A stretch of DNA of 64,000 bases from Semisulcospira habei (GCA_036245525.1 BTPG01000004.1:228165376-228229375); one strand, 5' to 3'; positions 21,967-33,479 are shown, counted from the first letter of the stretch. Program-made: numbers and translations. The notes: generated by a model from the letters alone, not told the origin.

Positions 21967-23659
21967 GTGCTGTGAAAGAATCTCTACGCATGCGCAATGA
22001 CTTGAGGCAGAAATACAAAACGAATTTGCTGCTCTCCCTTGCATAGCAGACGATATATTGACTTTCGTACTTTGCCTTCACAAAAATCGGATTGTCTTAG
22101 AAAAAATCGTATTTCCGTATTTTTTATGTCTGTCCGTATAAAATACGGGAAAATACGGATGGTGCACAGGTCTGCGGCTTGGGGATTGGCACAACCACAG
22201 CCTGGCGCCAAGATGGCGGAAAACGACCGGTTATCCAGATATGGTTAAAGGCCTTGAGAAGTACAAGGAGTGAATCCTCAGGCAGATGAATTAGGAGCTG
22301 ATAATGGATGGTATCTAATCCAGCAGCACAGTCAGTACATTTCTGCATGGCTTGCTGCAATTCTGAAAACGTAAAGGGGGCATTATAGTCTTCCGAGTTA
22401 TCTGATATAAAATCACAAGCACAAGATTCTCGCTTCTCCTTCTCTCTCTGGAAGAATGGTGAATAATGCTCTGTTGAAGAATTATGGGCAATGGTGGACC
22501 GTGGAGGCAAGCAAATTGGCCACAGCCTTTTTATCTGTGACCAAACTGGCACCATCTTTAAGATGGCCGACAGAAGCCGAGCCACCCCTGTCCCTAATTC
22601 TTCGAACAGCCTTCCAGACTTTTTGGGATGAAGTCCTAGAAGGTAAAGATGAGACGAAGCGTCTCCAGGAAGCACGGCGTTCGCGTTTAAAAATTAACGG
22701 GCTTTCGCCCGCTGTCTTTTAAATGTTAAAATATTTGCTTGCAACGGATTACGAAAAGCACGTCGCTGAGCAGATTTGCGTATTTTTTGGGCCTTGCGGC
22801 ACTCTTCATTGAACCATGGTACTCTCGGCTTCCGAGGGACTGATGTGGAAGTTCTAGGGATGGTTTCACCTGCTGCGTCCAACAAAATCAAAGTAAAACA
22901 AGAAACAGGTTCTTCAGCTGACATGACCACCTCCTCTGTAAGACGAGACTGACAGAGGCCAGTTAGCTTTCTTGAGATTCCAGCGCCCTACCGGCGAATC
23001 CTCCTCACAGCTGACCGATGACAGGACTACTGGGAAGTGGTCACTACCACACAGGTCATCGTGAACCTTCCAGTCAAAGTCCAGCATGAGAGAAGGATCA
23101 CACACAGTGAGGTCTAGAACAGAACTAGATCCTGAACCCGAGTTAGAGTATGTAGGTGAGCCATCGTTAAAGACACATAGGTTAAGTTGAGAAAAAACAT
23201 CTTCTAACATCTGACCTCTGCCATCATAGTGGTCACTGCCCCAAAGGTGAGCGTGACCGTTAAAATCCCCCATGAGAATAAAGGGAGGGGGCAGTTGATC
23301 TACTAAGTTAAAAATATCCTTGCTACAGACCCGCAGTGATGGTGGCAGGTAAATACTGCATATGGTTATGGTCTTCTTTAAGGTAACCCGAGCTGCGACA
23401 GCCTGAAGACAGGTGTCGATGCTAACGGGGCTACATAAGATTTGGCTACTAATGAGAAGAGCCGCTCCACCCGAGCGCCTCTCCGAATCAGAGCCTTTAT
23501 GTATAACATTAAAACCATTAAAGGACACAGGGTCAGAAGTCTTCAGATAAGTCTCCTGAAGAGATATTACTGAGGGGTTATAGAACTTGACTAAAAGACG
23601 CAATTCCTCAAAGTTAGCTTGAAAACCACGACAATTCCACTGAAGCAAAGAGTCCATGA

Positions 23660-25099
23660 TTAAGTCTTATCTGGGGGTAAGGAGTTTTTCCCCCCTTTTT
23701 CCTTTACCTTGGAAGGAGTTGAAGAAACAGAGGGGGGCCGGCTCCCGGGCCTCCTCTGGTTCTTCGGAGAGGAAGGGGGTGGAGCTGCCGCAGCATCAGC
23801 AACAACAACTTCCACTCCCTCCATCCGCTCCTCCAGTGCAGCATATTTGTTTTGAAGGGGGACATCTGTGTTCCCCTTCTGGGCCCGTGTGCACAGCGGT
23901 CCCATAGATTTCTTAGACTTCTGGTCCTGGGCAGCGTTCCTGCCGCTAGAGTTAGCGGCCTTAGAAGGCTGACCAGAGCCAGAAGCCTTTGGAGTTGACT
24001 GACTAACAGGTTTGGGTGGGGGCTGAGGCTTAGGGGCAACAGAAGGCGGCACAACCGGACCGGCAGTGTCCGCCTTCTGCGTTCCCTGGCTCCTTGTCAC
24101 CACTGGAGGAGGGTTACTCTCCAGGGGCGAGATGAGCCGAGGCTCCGCCCCCAACCAAGAAGTTGGGGTCTGACATGAAAAGTCTTTGGTGGGGCGCTTG
24201 CCTGCCACCGCTGCACTAAAAGTATACACAGAGGTGTTAGAGGTTGGGGCAGCCGCAGCTGCACCAGGGCCTTCAACCAGTTTTTTGGCATCCAGAAAGG
24301 ACAACCCCTTCTCCACACGCACCTGCTGAATCTTGCACTCGGATATCCAACGAGGGCATTTCTTATCCGAAGCCATATGCGCCCCCTGGCAATTCACACA
24401 CAGGGGGGTGGCTGTGCAGGACTCAGCAGAGTGTCCGGGCCTAGTGCAACGGGCACATGAAGCCTCTGCCTGACGGCATGTCTTCTGCCCATGGCCATAC
24501 TTTTGGCACTTAAAGCAACGGAGGGGAAGAGGGACGTACTTTTTCACTCTCAGGGAGTAGTAACCTCCCCAGATGGTAGTAGGAGGGGTGGGGGTGCCAA
24601 ACGTCAGGATGATGGTAGGGAGACGGATCTCCCCACCACCTCGCTTGGAAGCGAAGCGCCTGACGCAAGTCACCCCCTGAGACTTAAGGTTCCTTACAAG
24701 TTCATCTTCTGACAGTTCTGCCAAAGCTTGATCTTTGATTACGCCTCTTGACGAATTCATAGTTTTGTGGGGTGTGACTTCCACAGGAGTGTCTCCGATG
24801 GAAGAGAGCCCCAGTAGCCCGCTGGAGTGTGCCCGAGTACGACACTCCACCAGCAAGTCACCAGACCTGAGGCGCTGGGCGTCAGGCCTGCCAACACGGC
24901 TCCTGAGGGTCTCCCCCACCAGAAAAGGATGCAGCTTGGTAACTGGTTTCTCCTTATCGTGCTATGGACAATGAGGAAGCGAGGCCATACGGCCGACGCC
25001 TGAGGCGTCGCTTCCTCACAGTCTGAATCACTGTCATGTTCAAATTCGGTGTCTATATGCCGTTTCTGTGCTAGTTTTGTTTTTTTTTGTTTTATCCAT
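23660..25099 (-). pseudogene. LINE-I ORF1, copy e
   Basis: Start at ATG 25099. The 23660-24919 portion is a continuous 419-codon frame with the three zinc knuckles (CFKCQKYGHGQKTC, CARCTRPGHSAESC, CVNCQGAHMASDKKC). A frameshift near 24950 separates it from the N-terminal acidic segment (EHDSDSDCEEATPQ). Here GHGQ is intact, which identifies the TAG of copy b as a mutation. Confidence 0.87.
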
Positions 25100-25744
25100 A
25101 TTATATTAGTAGAGATATTCATCCCCCGGGGGTCCCCGCCCGCCACCGAGCCCAACAAGGGAAAGTGCAACTGTCGGCGGGTCTCCAGCTGACGCACAAT
25201 GGAGACTGCCCGACAGATATACTCAAGGGGGTAAGCCCGATTGAACCGTTTGAGCCACCGCCTTCTATCACACCGTTGAATGCAGGGGAATACTGGCGTA
25301 AAGCACCTAATCAGCAGCAAAGGCTATAGCATGGTGCTCCGTATAGCAACCCGCATGTCAACAGTGGGATAGGGCTCAACGTGACAAGAGCCGATTGACT
25401 AGGCTGGTACGACTAGCCTCCCGTTTAGGCAGAAGTCAAGGCCAAAGTGGAGTGTTTCAGCCACCAGGATCCTCTTCTCCCCCGACACGGGTCTCCAAGC
25501 ACGGCAAACACTTGGGATCCAAAGGACCAAAAAGTCACGAGTATTTCTAAGGACAAATCCAACATGGTACGACCTGGGTTAGCACAGCTCCTTAAAAACC
25601 GGACCAGTGAAAAGGCTGAACAACATATCTGTTGACATCAAGTCCTAATCCTGGACAAAGATGGCACCCGTCTGCTAGCCCACTCAGTCAGGGACTGAGC
25701 GGACTACCCACCTACACCACGTGGAGGCCGGTGCCGGGTAGGCG

Positions 25745-26068
25745 CAGTGATGGTGGTAGGTAAACACTGCATATGGTTATGGTCTTCTTCAAAGTAACCC
25801 GAGCTGCGACAGCCTGAAGACAGGTGTCGATGCTGACGGGGCTATATAAAATTTGGCTACTAATGAGAAGCGCCGCTCAACCCGAGCGCCTCTCCGAATC
25901 AGAGCCTTTATGTATAACGTTAAAACCATTAAAGGATACATGGTCAGAAGTCTTCAGGTAAGTCTCCTGAAGAGATATGACTGAGGGGTTATAGAACTTG
26001 ACTAAAAGACGTAATTCCTCAAAATTAGCTTGAAAACCACGACAATGCCACTGAAGCATAGAGTACAT
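25745..26068 (-). pseudogene. LINE-I ORF2 N-terminus, copy f
   Basis: MYSMLQWHCRGFQANFEELR to the endonuclease middle. The frame is lost near 25880 and the fragment stops at the 5' end of copy e. The APE Asn of QWNCRG is replaced by His. Confidence 0.8.
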
Positions 26069-26186
26069 GATTATGTCTTATCTGGGGGTGAAGAGTTTTT
26101 CCCCCCTTTTTCCTTTGCCTTGGAAGGAGTTGAAGAAACAGAGGGGGGCCGGTTCCCGGGACTCCTCTGGTTCCTCGGAGATGAAG

Positions 26187-26523
26187 ATTGATTGTACATT
26201 GCTTAACGTCCCGACAGCAACAAGGCTTTCTCAGGACGTGCCTGCACTGCTTGTGAAAAAAAAAACAAAAAAAAAAACATTGAATGTATGTCGCCAGCCG
26301 GTCAAATACATTAAATAAACCTAACACATGGGGCCTAAATAAAGCTAAGACCATTTAGCAACACACATCCAATATCAAGAGCTACAGGCAGTGCAGACAG
26401 TAGGGAGAGTTTTAAAAAGGCAAATACAGGTGAATGGACAAAGGGTAGACAGAAACACATGCCCCAGAATAGAGAGAAAAACCCACCCTGTGGGGCTGAC
26501 CAGGGTGACCCTGGGAACTAAAA
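26187..26523 (-). repeat. SINE-like retroposon S3, left segment
   Basis: Left (3') part of a third copy. The rest (TACCTAACTCCACCC through CCCGGGTGGGG) is at 33664-33706. The complete unit is bounded by the 13-bp duplication CTCGGAGATGAAG (26174-26186 and 33707-33719) in LINE-I ORF1. DIRS element A interrupts it. Confidence 0.9.
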
Positions 26524-26527
26524 AATG

Positions 26528-26855
26528 CATTTTTCTTTAAAAGGTATTTTTTCGAAAAATACTTACCGATGACATGACCTTATGGGAGTGTCTACTACTT
26601 ACTCAATTCTAGCCTAAGAACTCGTTTTGTTAACACACAACCCGGGAGGCACTCGGGGAACCCCGAGGGGGCCAAGAGTTGTCTCCCGATACTCCCCCTC
26701 CGGAACCGAGTACCCATAATTCCTCAGTCAGGATACTTAGCTTACCAGCGGCAAGCGGGGCCGGTGGGAGGGTCGTCCGAGTCATGTCATCGGTAAGTAT
26801 TTTTCGAAAAAATACCTTTTAAAGAAAAATGCATTTATTTCATCAAAAACATTAC
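26528..26855. promoter_or_regulatory. DIRS A left terminal unit and internal complementary region
   Basis: A ~305-bp unit bounded by inverted GCATTTTTC and GAAAAATGC, with inner inverted blocks ACTTACCGATGACATGAC and GTCATGTCATCGGTAAGT. It is followed by ATTT and then ATTTCATCAAAAAC, the inverse of the right terminus. Known role in DIRS: the region is a template that joins the two ends and helps form the circular intermediate used by the tyrosine recombinase. Confidence 0.8.
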
Positions 26856-26977
26856 CGATGACATGACCTTATGGGAGAATCACGAAGAGGAGGAGGGTGC
26901 CGCGCACTAGCACACCTTGGGGCCCCAAGGGCCGTCCTCCCCAACGCAAATTCCCGACGACCCTGGGGAGGTGTAAC

Positions 26978-27220
26978 CTACGGCGCTGAAGCGCCAGGAG
27001 GAAGAGAAGCCCCGGAGCAGCTCCCCCACCAGAGCGAGTAGCCTCGCTGGGCTGGGAAACTCTGTGGGCGAGAGAACATGCGCGCCAGCCCTACAGCAGC
27101 CACGATGTGGAAGACAGCACAGTTCCCGACGACTGTGACGTTCGTGGCCCTGTACGTAGCTGATAGGACGTAATTAGCCTCTAAGCTCGCTGAGGGAGGG
27201 ATCCTGGAATCGGATCGCAT
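26978..27220 (-). pseudogene. DIRS tyrosine recombinase C-terminal relic
   Basis: Matches the recombinase end of element C: NCAVFHIVAAVGLA corresponds to NCAVKDIVAAVGWQ. The catalytic His, Arg and Tyr blocks are lost. Lies next to the internal complementary region, the normal place for the recombinase end. Confidence 0.6.
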
Positions 27221-27299
27221 GACTGAGCGGAGTCAGGAAGATCGTCTGACTTGTAGCTTCAGTGCTGCCGTTCCTTATGATGAGGAGAAGCTCGATCCT

Positions 27300-27670
27300 T
27301 GTTACGCTCGCGAGGGAGCGAGGGTGGCGGTCCGACTTCGAGCGAAGAGAGGATCCCGAAACGTGTCGCGACGTGGTGTGCGTGTGAGAATGTCTCCGCG
27401 AGCCGGACTCTGTGGCGAGGCGGGTTCGCAGCGGCCGAGGAGGATCCAAGGCCTTCCTAGGAGACGAGTGGGGACCGGTTGACCATGGAGGCACGAAGCA
27501 CGCCTCTCCGAACCGAGCTCTGTAGCGAGATGGGTTCTCAGCCTGGCATAAGGCTTGGTCCAAGCGCGTTCCCTCCTGGGAACCAGCGCCTCGAACTCCC
27601 GACTCCGCACACTACCTTGCTGTGTCCAACGTTGAGGGCCTGCCGCCACCCACGAAGGCGAAGGAGTAGG
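27300..27670. repeat. diverged internal repeat of DIRS A, first copy
   Basis: The segment containing GTGTGCGTGTGAGA, CGGACTCTGTGGCGAGGCGG, CAAGGCCTTCCTAGGAGACG and GCATAAGGCTTGGTCCAAGCG is repeated at 29890-30170 and, inverted by the whole element, at two places in B (54760-55020 and 57290-57550). Long ORFs over these segments in several frames come from their GC-rich, stop-poor composition. Confidence 0.75.
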
Positions 27671-29319
27671 GGCCCCATCAAGCGAAACAGCGAGCGTCGT
27701 GGCTGCAGGAGCACCTTGCAGAAGCGGGAAGCAGTAGCGGGGGTCCGCGGCGAGGAGAGGTGTAAGAGGTACAGGACCGGAACCCAGTAACGGGGTGACG
27801 AACAGGAAGAGAGGAGCAACCTTCCCAGGCTAGGCCAGCGCGTCAATGTCTCGTCCAGGAGGGCGAATCCACAAAGGCAGGGCGAATCCTCAAAGCACGG
27901 GGCACGCCAGTGAACCCACCTAGTGGCGAACAGGTCCGCAAAGCCATCTCGCCAGTGCGCCGGTCCTCCGAAGGCATCCTGGTGCAAACTGCATGTATCA
28001 ACTGGATCCATCGGGGAAACAGGTCGGCTCAGCCCTCCCACGAGAAGGTGACCTACTAGTCTGCGTCAGATCCAAGCCGTTCACGCTCTTGACCGCGAGG
28101 TCCGAAGGCCAGGCTGGAGTTGGAGAAGAACCACGGTAGTAGGAGGCATAGCAGAGGCAGCCGGGCTGAGAGAGGACCGAAGGAGAGTAGATCCGACGTC
28201 CGAGTAGTGGCTGGGCCGTCCAACCGCGAGCACAGCCGCAGCAGTACCACGTGTTCGAAACCCAGTGCACTCCTGGGTGCCCAGGGGGGATGTCGAGTTG
28301 GTTAGACCCCAGGGAGACGGAGCTGCGCCATAGTCCCCCAGCGGAAGCGAAGCTTCTAGAAGCCTCCTCCGGTCTGCTCCCGTAGCGAAGTCCAGGAACT
28401 CCCCAAGAACTGGCTCGGTCGAGTTGTCAGCACAGAGGGCCCGTCCGCATCACGCCGACCCACTCGGCGCCAGGAGTCGACGACCTGGAGAACGAAGGAT
28501 AGGGTAAGGAGCTCTTCAATCTCACGACACGAAGGGAGGTACGGACGAGAGAGGTCGTCTAGTCCCAAGGAGAGTCAAGAGCGGATCCACCGCCGGAAGG
28601 GGAGGCAAACTCCTGTGCCCTCCCGAGCACCGGTCCTACCGAGGGAAGCCAACAGCCGGCAACTCCATGGGGGTGAAGAAGATCCGCGAACCGAGAGAAG
28701 AAGCGCAGGGTAGTCGAAGCGCCTGGCACGAAGTCCGGAAGCCGCTGCCCGCTCCGAGCCGTATCCGAGAGGGCACCAGGGGAGACAGAAGCCGAAGCGC
28801 TCGCAGACCCGTTTACCACCCGTGCAAAGTCAGAGTACTTCCACTAAGTAATTGGAGCTCACGCATAAGGCCACCAGCTAGTGAGTCGTCAGAACTCCAA
28901 GGAGTATTAGTGCACAACTGGGTCGAACCGTGTACTGTAACCTCAATAGGAGGTAAACAGGTCCGAGCAAGGCGAAGTAACGACAGCATCCTCCCCGAGA
29001 ACCACCGGAGGGGTCGGGTGTCCAGAAGAGGAGCAACTGCAGCCAGGCCGGAGCACGAAGAAGGGGAAGGGCTGAGTGAGGTGGAGAGGAAAGGGACGAA
29101 CGGCAGCCGGGCGCGAAAGGGATCGACGAGCGAGGCAGGAGAGAATCCCTGGAGCGACGTGAAGAACGGCAACTCCTAAGCACGCCCGCAGCGGAGAGAT
29201 AGCGGAGTGTAGACCTAGAGTGTCGGAAGGTTGACTCCAACGAGGGAGATTCGTAGATGGACGGGCATCCAAAGGTGCAGAGTGGTCCCTCCTCGCGTGC
29301 AGGAGAGCAAGAGCGGAGA

Positions 29320-29660
29320 TCCGATCCTGAGTGAAGAGGATTCCCAGTCGTGCCGCCTCTTTCTGCCCATACGACAGGGTAAGACTGATATCACAGCCCA
29401 GACGATCTCCTCCTGGCTGCGCTGGGTAATACGAACTGCATACATGGATCTCTCCCCACAGGTAGCGCAGAGACTGAAGATCCGCGCACACGAAGTACGC
29501 GCCATGGTCACGAGCGTCGCATCGACCGGAACTGCGCTGTCAAGGACATCGTGGCAGCGGTGGGCTGGTGAGCAGAATCTACCTTCGCTCGTTTCTACCT
29601 TCGGGATCTGGCGGGACAGCGTGACTCTGCGAACCGGGCTCTGTATCGAGGTGGGTCTCC
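29320..29660 (+). pseudogene. DIRS tyrosine recombinase C-terminal fragment, inverted within A
   Basis: Plus-strand frame with FLPIRQGKTDITAQTISSWL, VIRTAYMDLSPQVAQRLKIR and the catalytic-type RAHEVRAM. Past a frame change it continues with a counterpart of NCAVKDIVAAVGW and FARFYLRDLAG. It is opposite in orientation to the relic at 26978-27220 and to the recombinase of element C. Element B lacks about 240 bp here. Confidence 0.78.
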
Positions 29661-29889
29661 ACCTGACCGCAGGCTATGTCCAGGTGCGTACCCTCCTGTA
29701 ACGCCCGCGTCGAGAACCCCTCTCCGCGCAATAACTGGAGCGGTCCGCGTAGCAATCCCTCCACAAGATCGTCCAGGACTCGGGCGGTAAGGAACAGAGA
29801 CAGGCACCTCCGCCCTGCTGGCTGGCCACCAACAGTACCCTGCAACCACTAGCAGCCGGCCCGAGTTCGATCGAAGAGCAGATCCCGAA

Positions 29890-30515
29890 CGTGTCGAGAC
29901 GTGGTGTGCGTGTGAGATTGTCTCCGCGAGCCGGACTCTGTGGCGAGGCGGGTTCGCAGCGGCCGAGGAGGATCCAAGGCCTTCCTAGGAGACGAGTGGG
30001 GATCGGCTGACCATGGACGGCACGAAGCACGTCTCTCCGAACCGAACTCTGTAGCGAGAAGGGTTCTCTGCCTGGCATAAGGCTTGGTCCAAGCGTGTTC
30101 CCTCCTGGGAATCAACGCCTCGAGCTCCCGACTCCGCACACTACCAAGCTGTGTCCGACGTGTCGATCCCCCGATGCTAGGGCCGTCGGAACTTGAGAGG
30201 CTGGAGAACCGGAACAGCTGGTACGTCCTCAGGTCTGGAACAGTCACCGGTGTCGGGCGTTCGCGCCGGAAAACCCAAGTTGGGACCAGCGTGCTCTGTA
30301 GGGAGGCCGGTTGTCTGTCAGAAGGCTTTGTCCAAGCGCACTTCCTCCTGCACACTATACTGACGCGTCCAGCCTGGTGATTGCACAGTCCACTCGACGG
30401 AACTCGAGCGGTCGGAGTACCGGGGATAGCCGCCGGTATCTCAGCAGGTCTGGAACCAGTCACAGGCGCCGGGCGCTCTCGCCGATAGCAGCTCCAAGGT
30501 GAGACCAGCGCCGTC
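29890..30515. repeat. diverged internal repeats of DIRS A, second array
   Basis: Repeats the 27300-27670 segment and adds two related units of about 240 bp (30190-30300 and 30420-30515) sharing GGTCTGGAACAGTCAC-like and GGGACCAGCG-like blocks. Present in the same order in element B at 54400-55030. Parts resemble the recombinase C-terminal coding region, so the array may have grown from it. Confidence 0.6.
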
Positions 30516-30518
30516 CTG

Positions 30519-31425
30519 GGCTCAGTTTCATGTCGGGCCTGTAAATGGTCTAAAAGGCATTTAAACCTTGACGGGCATTTAACTCCCCAAAATCTGCTTT
30601 CATGAAACACTTAACTGCCCGACTGAAGGTCCGTAACAGCCCATAAGTTAACGTACCCCACCCCCTCATGTAAGTGCCCTTAGAGGCCGGTAACTCTCGT
30701 TTCCAAAATGGCAGCGATCATTGCAATATGTGCTAGGCGTCAACGACTGAGGAGGAGGGATCGCGTTTTCCGCGACAGAACAAATCCGTTAGATATATAC
30801 GACGATGTAAAGTTGTATAAAAAGTTTCGTTTTCGTCAGCAAGAAATCCTTGCTACTGTGGACGACGTGGAACCCGACATCGAGGTGGCAAACCGGAAAG
30901 GTTCAATGCCGGCAGCAATGCAGGTAACTGTACTGAGTAGAGAGTTGTGTATTTTACTCTTCTATATATATGCACATGAGGTTTCTCCATCACCACTCGT
31001 TCTTTGTGTGTATTTTTTCGATATCTGCATCGTATAAAAGAAACAAGAAACAGTTGAAGGGTATTAACTCAATCGAGGAAAACAGCATTTGTGTGTGTGT
31101 TGACAGATATATAAAATCTGATTCTTAGACTGCATCAGTGCATGAGTTCAGGATTGTGATTAGCCACTTGCTGTTTACGTTTTCTCGCGCCGGAATCAGC
31201 TTGACGGAAATCGCAGAAACGCATCATGCGCATGCGCTGAGAGGGAATCCTCCAAGATTTCATGTCAAGGTCAATCGGCTATAAATAGAGAGGCTTTTTT
31301 TCTATCGGCCCTGCTATCAGCCCGTCATGAAAGCCTCACGCGTACGACAAGTTACAGGCTTGCAGCAAACAGGCATTTGGGGTTAAACTGCCCCTTAAGT
31401 TGAAAGCCCGACATGAAATCGAGCC
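30519..31425 (+). mobile_element. PIF/Harbinger element, 907 bp, nested in DIRS A
   Basis: Inverted ends GGCTCAGTTTCATGTCGGGC (left) and the reverse complement of GGCTCGATTTCATGTCGGGC (right) match at 18 of 20 positions. Flanking triplets are CTG and CAG, a CWG-type site as reported for some animal Harbingers. Element B has the empty site (reverse complement of 54390-54400, reading GCCGTTCAGGTCATG). It contains only the first transposase exon, so it is an internally deleted, non-autonomous copy. Confidence 0.88.
30708..30923 (+). pseudogene. HARBI1-like transposase, first exon only
   Basis: 72 codons: a basic N-terminus (ICARRQRLRRRDRVFRDR) then NPLDIYDDVKLYKKFRFRQQ and RKGSMPAAMQ, the N-terminal region of PIF/Harbinger nucleases. 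The exon ends with CAG followed by a GTAACTG donor. No downstream exon with the DDE nuclease is present before the right inverted repeat. Confidence 0.8.
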
Positions 31426-33479
31426 CAGGTCATGTGGCGCAGACGTCACACCAAGGTTCGGAGGCACATGGTAGACAGACCTTGTATGAGTCCGACGGAC
31501 ACTGGAACGTCCGTGCTGTGTGCAGGTCATCCAAAGACCCCTGCAACATACCAAAAAAAAAACAACCGAAGGCACGCGGGTGTGGGCCTGAGGGACCCTG
31601 TCCTGGTAAGGTGAACTTTCGAAAGACAACGGCCCAACCAGCGAGGAACAACCTGTCAGCAAGCGCGCGGCCCTGCCATACATCCCCGCAAGGTAGAGAG
31701 TGCAGCCAGTAGGGTCCCGGTTAATCCCATGTAAGCACCCCACCTGTGTGACCTACCTTCTGCGAAGAAGTGGAGTCGCGGCTAACCGCACTGTCTGTCC
31801 ATCCTGCCAAGGCAACTCGCCCAACCACCAAAGTGTGTACCTGTCTTCCCAGCGTATACGTCCTACGCCGGGTACATCCCGGCCCCTAGAGGTGTGGAAG
31901 ACACCCTTGGTCTGGGAGGACCGCCAGGCTAAGTTGAGCCTACAACACATCCTGCACAACAAAACTCAAGCATGTCATGACAAGTATAGGCCTGAAGCAA
32001 GCGGCAGGCCCAGAACCTTTGTCGGAGCGGAGCCCCCGCGAAACACCGGAGCTGTACTATAGCGACGGGCCTCCAGGTGCAGCTTTGATCGTTGTCTTAA
32101 GTTGCTAGCAGGCAATTAATTACCTTTCAGCAGTAAAACGTTACTGTCGTTCATGTTAACTTGTATTCTTATGCATGTTGTTCATGTTAACTGGCAGTCA
32201 CATGCACAAGTAGGAATTTAACCAAAGAGCATAAACCAGTGTGTCCAGGAGACATAGGGCTGTCTGAGCACTCTGGGTTTTTTTTTTTTTTTTTTTTTTT
32301 TGAGGTTCGGGCCGGGAGAAGGTCACTGGCGCCTGCCATGAGATGCGTTGGCAACGGGCTCACCCGTACCAATCACCGTCCATTTGCAGCCTGTCATTGT
32401 AATTTGTGGAATGAGCAAGTGAGTGAATGTGAGTAGCACCTGTGGTGGCAACAGAATTTATTGCTGCTTATGATCTGCCCCCATGACAGCAACCATAAGT
32501 CATCTTGGTGCCGTCAGTGTCCCCTCAACTGACGAATACTTTGCATCTCTCGTGTATCTAATACGCCCCCATATATGGTAAACAGGTCTGCAGTATGCAT
32601 AACAAAACAGGCATGACGTGACCGACTCAGTACCGAAGAAAGCGTCGGCTCTCGCCACATCCACCAACGTAATGCGTCAAAGGATGGCTGGAGCATAACA
32701 CATTCCCCGAACCCAACCAGGTACAAGAGCATAGGTGAGGAATAAGTGAGTAGGTAAGCGCCAGAAATAAGGTTAGACTTAGCTTTCACCGATCTTGCAC
32801 ACCATTCCCATTCCAGTAAAGGTTTTAACCGCGAGGAACAAGGAGCCTGCATCGTTAGCCGCAATCTTGGAAAACGAAGCTGACCACCTGCGGATCCGCG
32901 CCGTTTAAGAATGACCGTTCCAGACTACATCTCACTTCTTCCCTCACACGTAATTGCCTTCCGTTAAAAGCGCGGAACTTCCAACAACCACGCTGCTAAC
33001 CACAGCGAAAAGGGAGACTTGACCCAGTCAATAACAATACCAGACCAACACGGAAGGAGAGGGGGAACGGGCGCGAGACCCGCCAAGTAAAAGTCAAGAA
33101 TCTTGGCGCAAACAACAGCGCAAATGAAGACCGCGTTCGTGCCTGCTCAACCAGTGCCCAGCCCGGGAACCAGCCGAGGGCCAACCCAGTCACCTTACCT
33201 TTTCCCGGAGCGGGACCGGGCAAGGGGGGGGGAGAACCCAACCAAGGCACGCGCGGCGAAGTCCCCGCGAAGTTCACAGCGTAGCCCAGGCACTTCAGGT
33301 AGCCAAGCGGGCCGCTGCCAACGAAGAAGGGATACCAGAGCCACCAGGTACAGGGGGGCCCGACGAAGAAGAAGTCAAGAGAAGAACCAAGTCCGTCGAA
33401 GACCGGCGAACCGGTCGAAATCCCCAAAATCCGTAGGCTAGAGCAACACGTCTGAACAGCGTAAGCCTAAGTAGACTGA
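31426..33479. other. DIRS A right-hand interior, mostly non-coding
   Basis: Homologous to 52380-54390 in element B. Contains a T-run (about 32279-32301) matched by an A-run in B (about 53524-53553), with about 80 bp next to it absent from B. On the presumed coding (minus) strand a strong splice-donor-like AAAAGGTAAGG lies near 33200 (plus strand in B near 52645), so a leader intron is possible. No gene is assigned. Confidence 0.5.

Larger units (their letters stand above)
20517..22174 (-). mobile_element. DNA transposon with 13-bp inverted ends and BED-like finger ORF
   Basis: Starts CAGACCTGTGCAC and ends with its reverse complement GTGCACAGGTCTG, flanked by the 6-bp duplication CGGCTT (20511-20516 and 22175-22180). 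The uninterrupted site is visible in LINE-I copy b near 12400. The only coding remnant is a BED-like zinc-finger N-terminus (21112-21540). hAT elements usually duplicate 8 bp, so a 6-bp duplication points to another superfamily (IS3EU or Dada are candidates from general knowledge). SINE-like S2 is nested inside. Probably internally deleted and non-autonomous. Confidence 0.8.
18452..23657 (-). pseudogene. LINE-I ORF2, copy e, transposon-interrupted and frameshifted
   Basis: From MDSLLQWNCRGFQANFEELR at 23657 to the C-terminus ending CFACDEQFSV at 18452. Domains as in copy b. Breaks: a short deletion and frame change near 22920-22960; loss of codons near 22680-22700; the 20517-22174 insertion immediately after PIPKP; and an extra T in a T-run near 20167 (HNFF instead of HNFLSNR). 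The RT FVDD and the RNase H motifs downstream are intact. This copy keeps the C-terminal KQDERPWCFACDEQ, lost in copy b. Confidence 0.88.
18089..25744 (-). mobile_element. LINE-I copy e, full length, interrupted by a DNA transposon
   Basis: Runs from the TTAG-repeat 3' tail (18089) to the conserved 5' end (GGAGGCCGGTGCCGGGTAGG, near 25744). A 1658-bp transposon (20517-22174) sits inside ORF2 with the duplication CGGCTT. Without it the LINE is about 6.0 kb, the reference length for the family here. ORF1 and ORF2 each carry frameshifts. Confidence 0.88.

Noticed and set aside
33103..33441. Charged plus-strand ORF near the right end of DIRS A, with a counterpart on the minus strand of B
   Set aside because: Read antisense to the coding direction of DIRS C. 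Its frame differs between A and B over part of its length. Left unassigned rather than called a gene.
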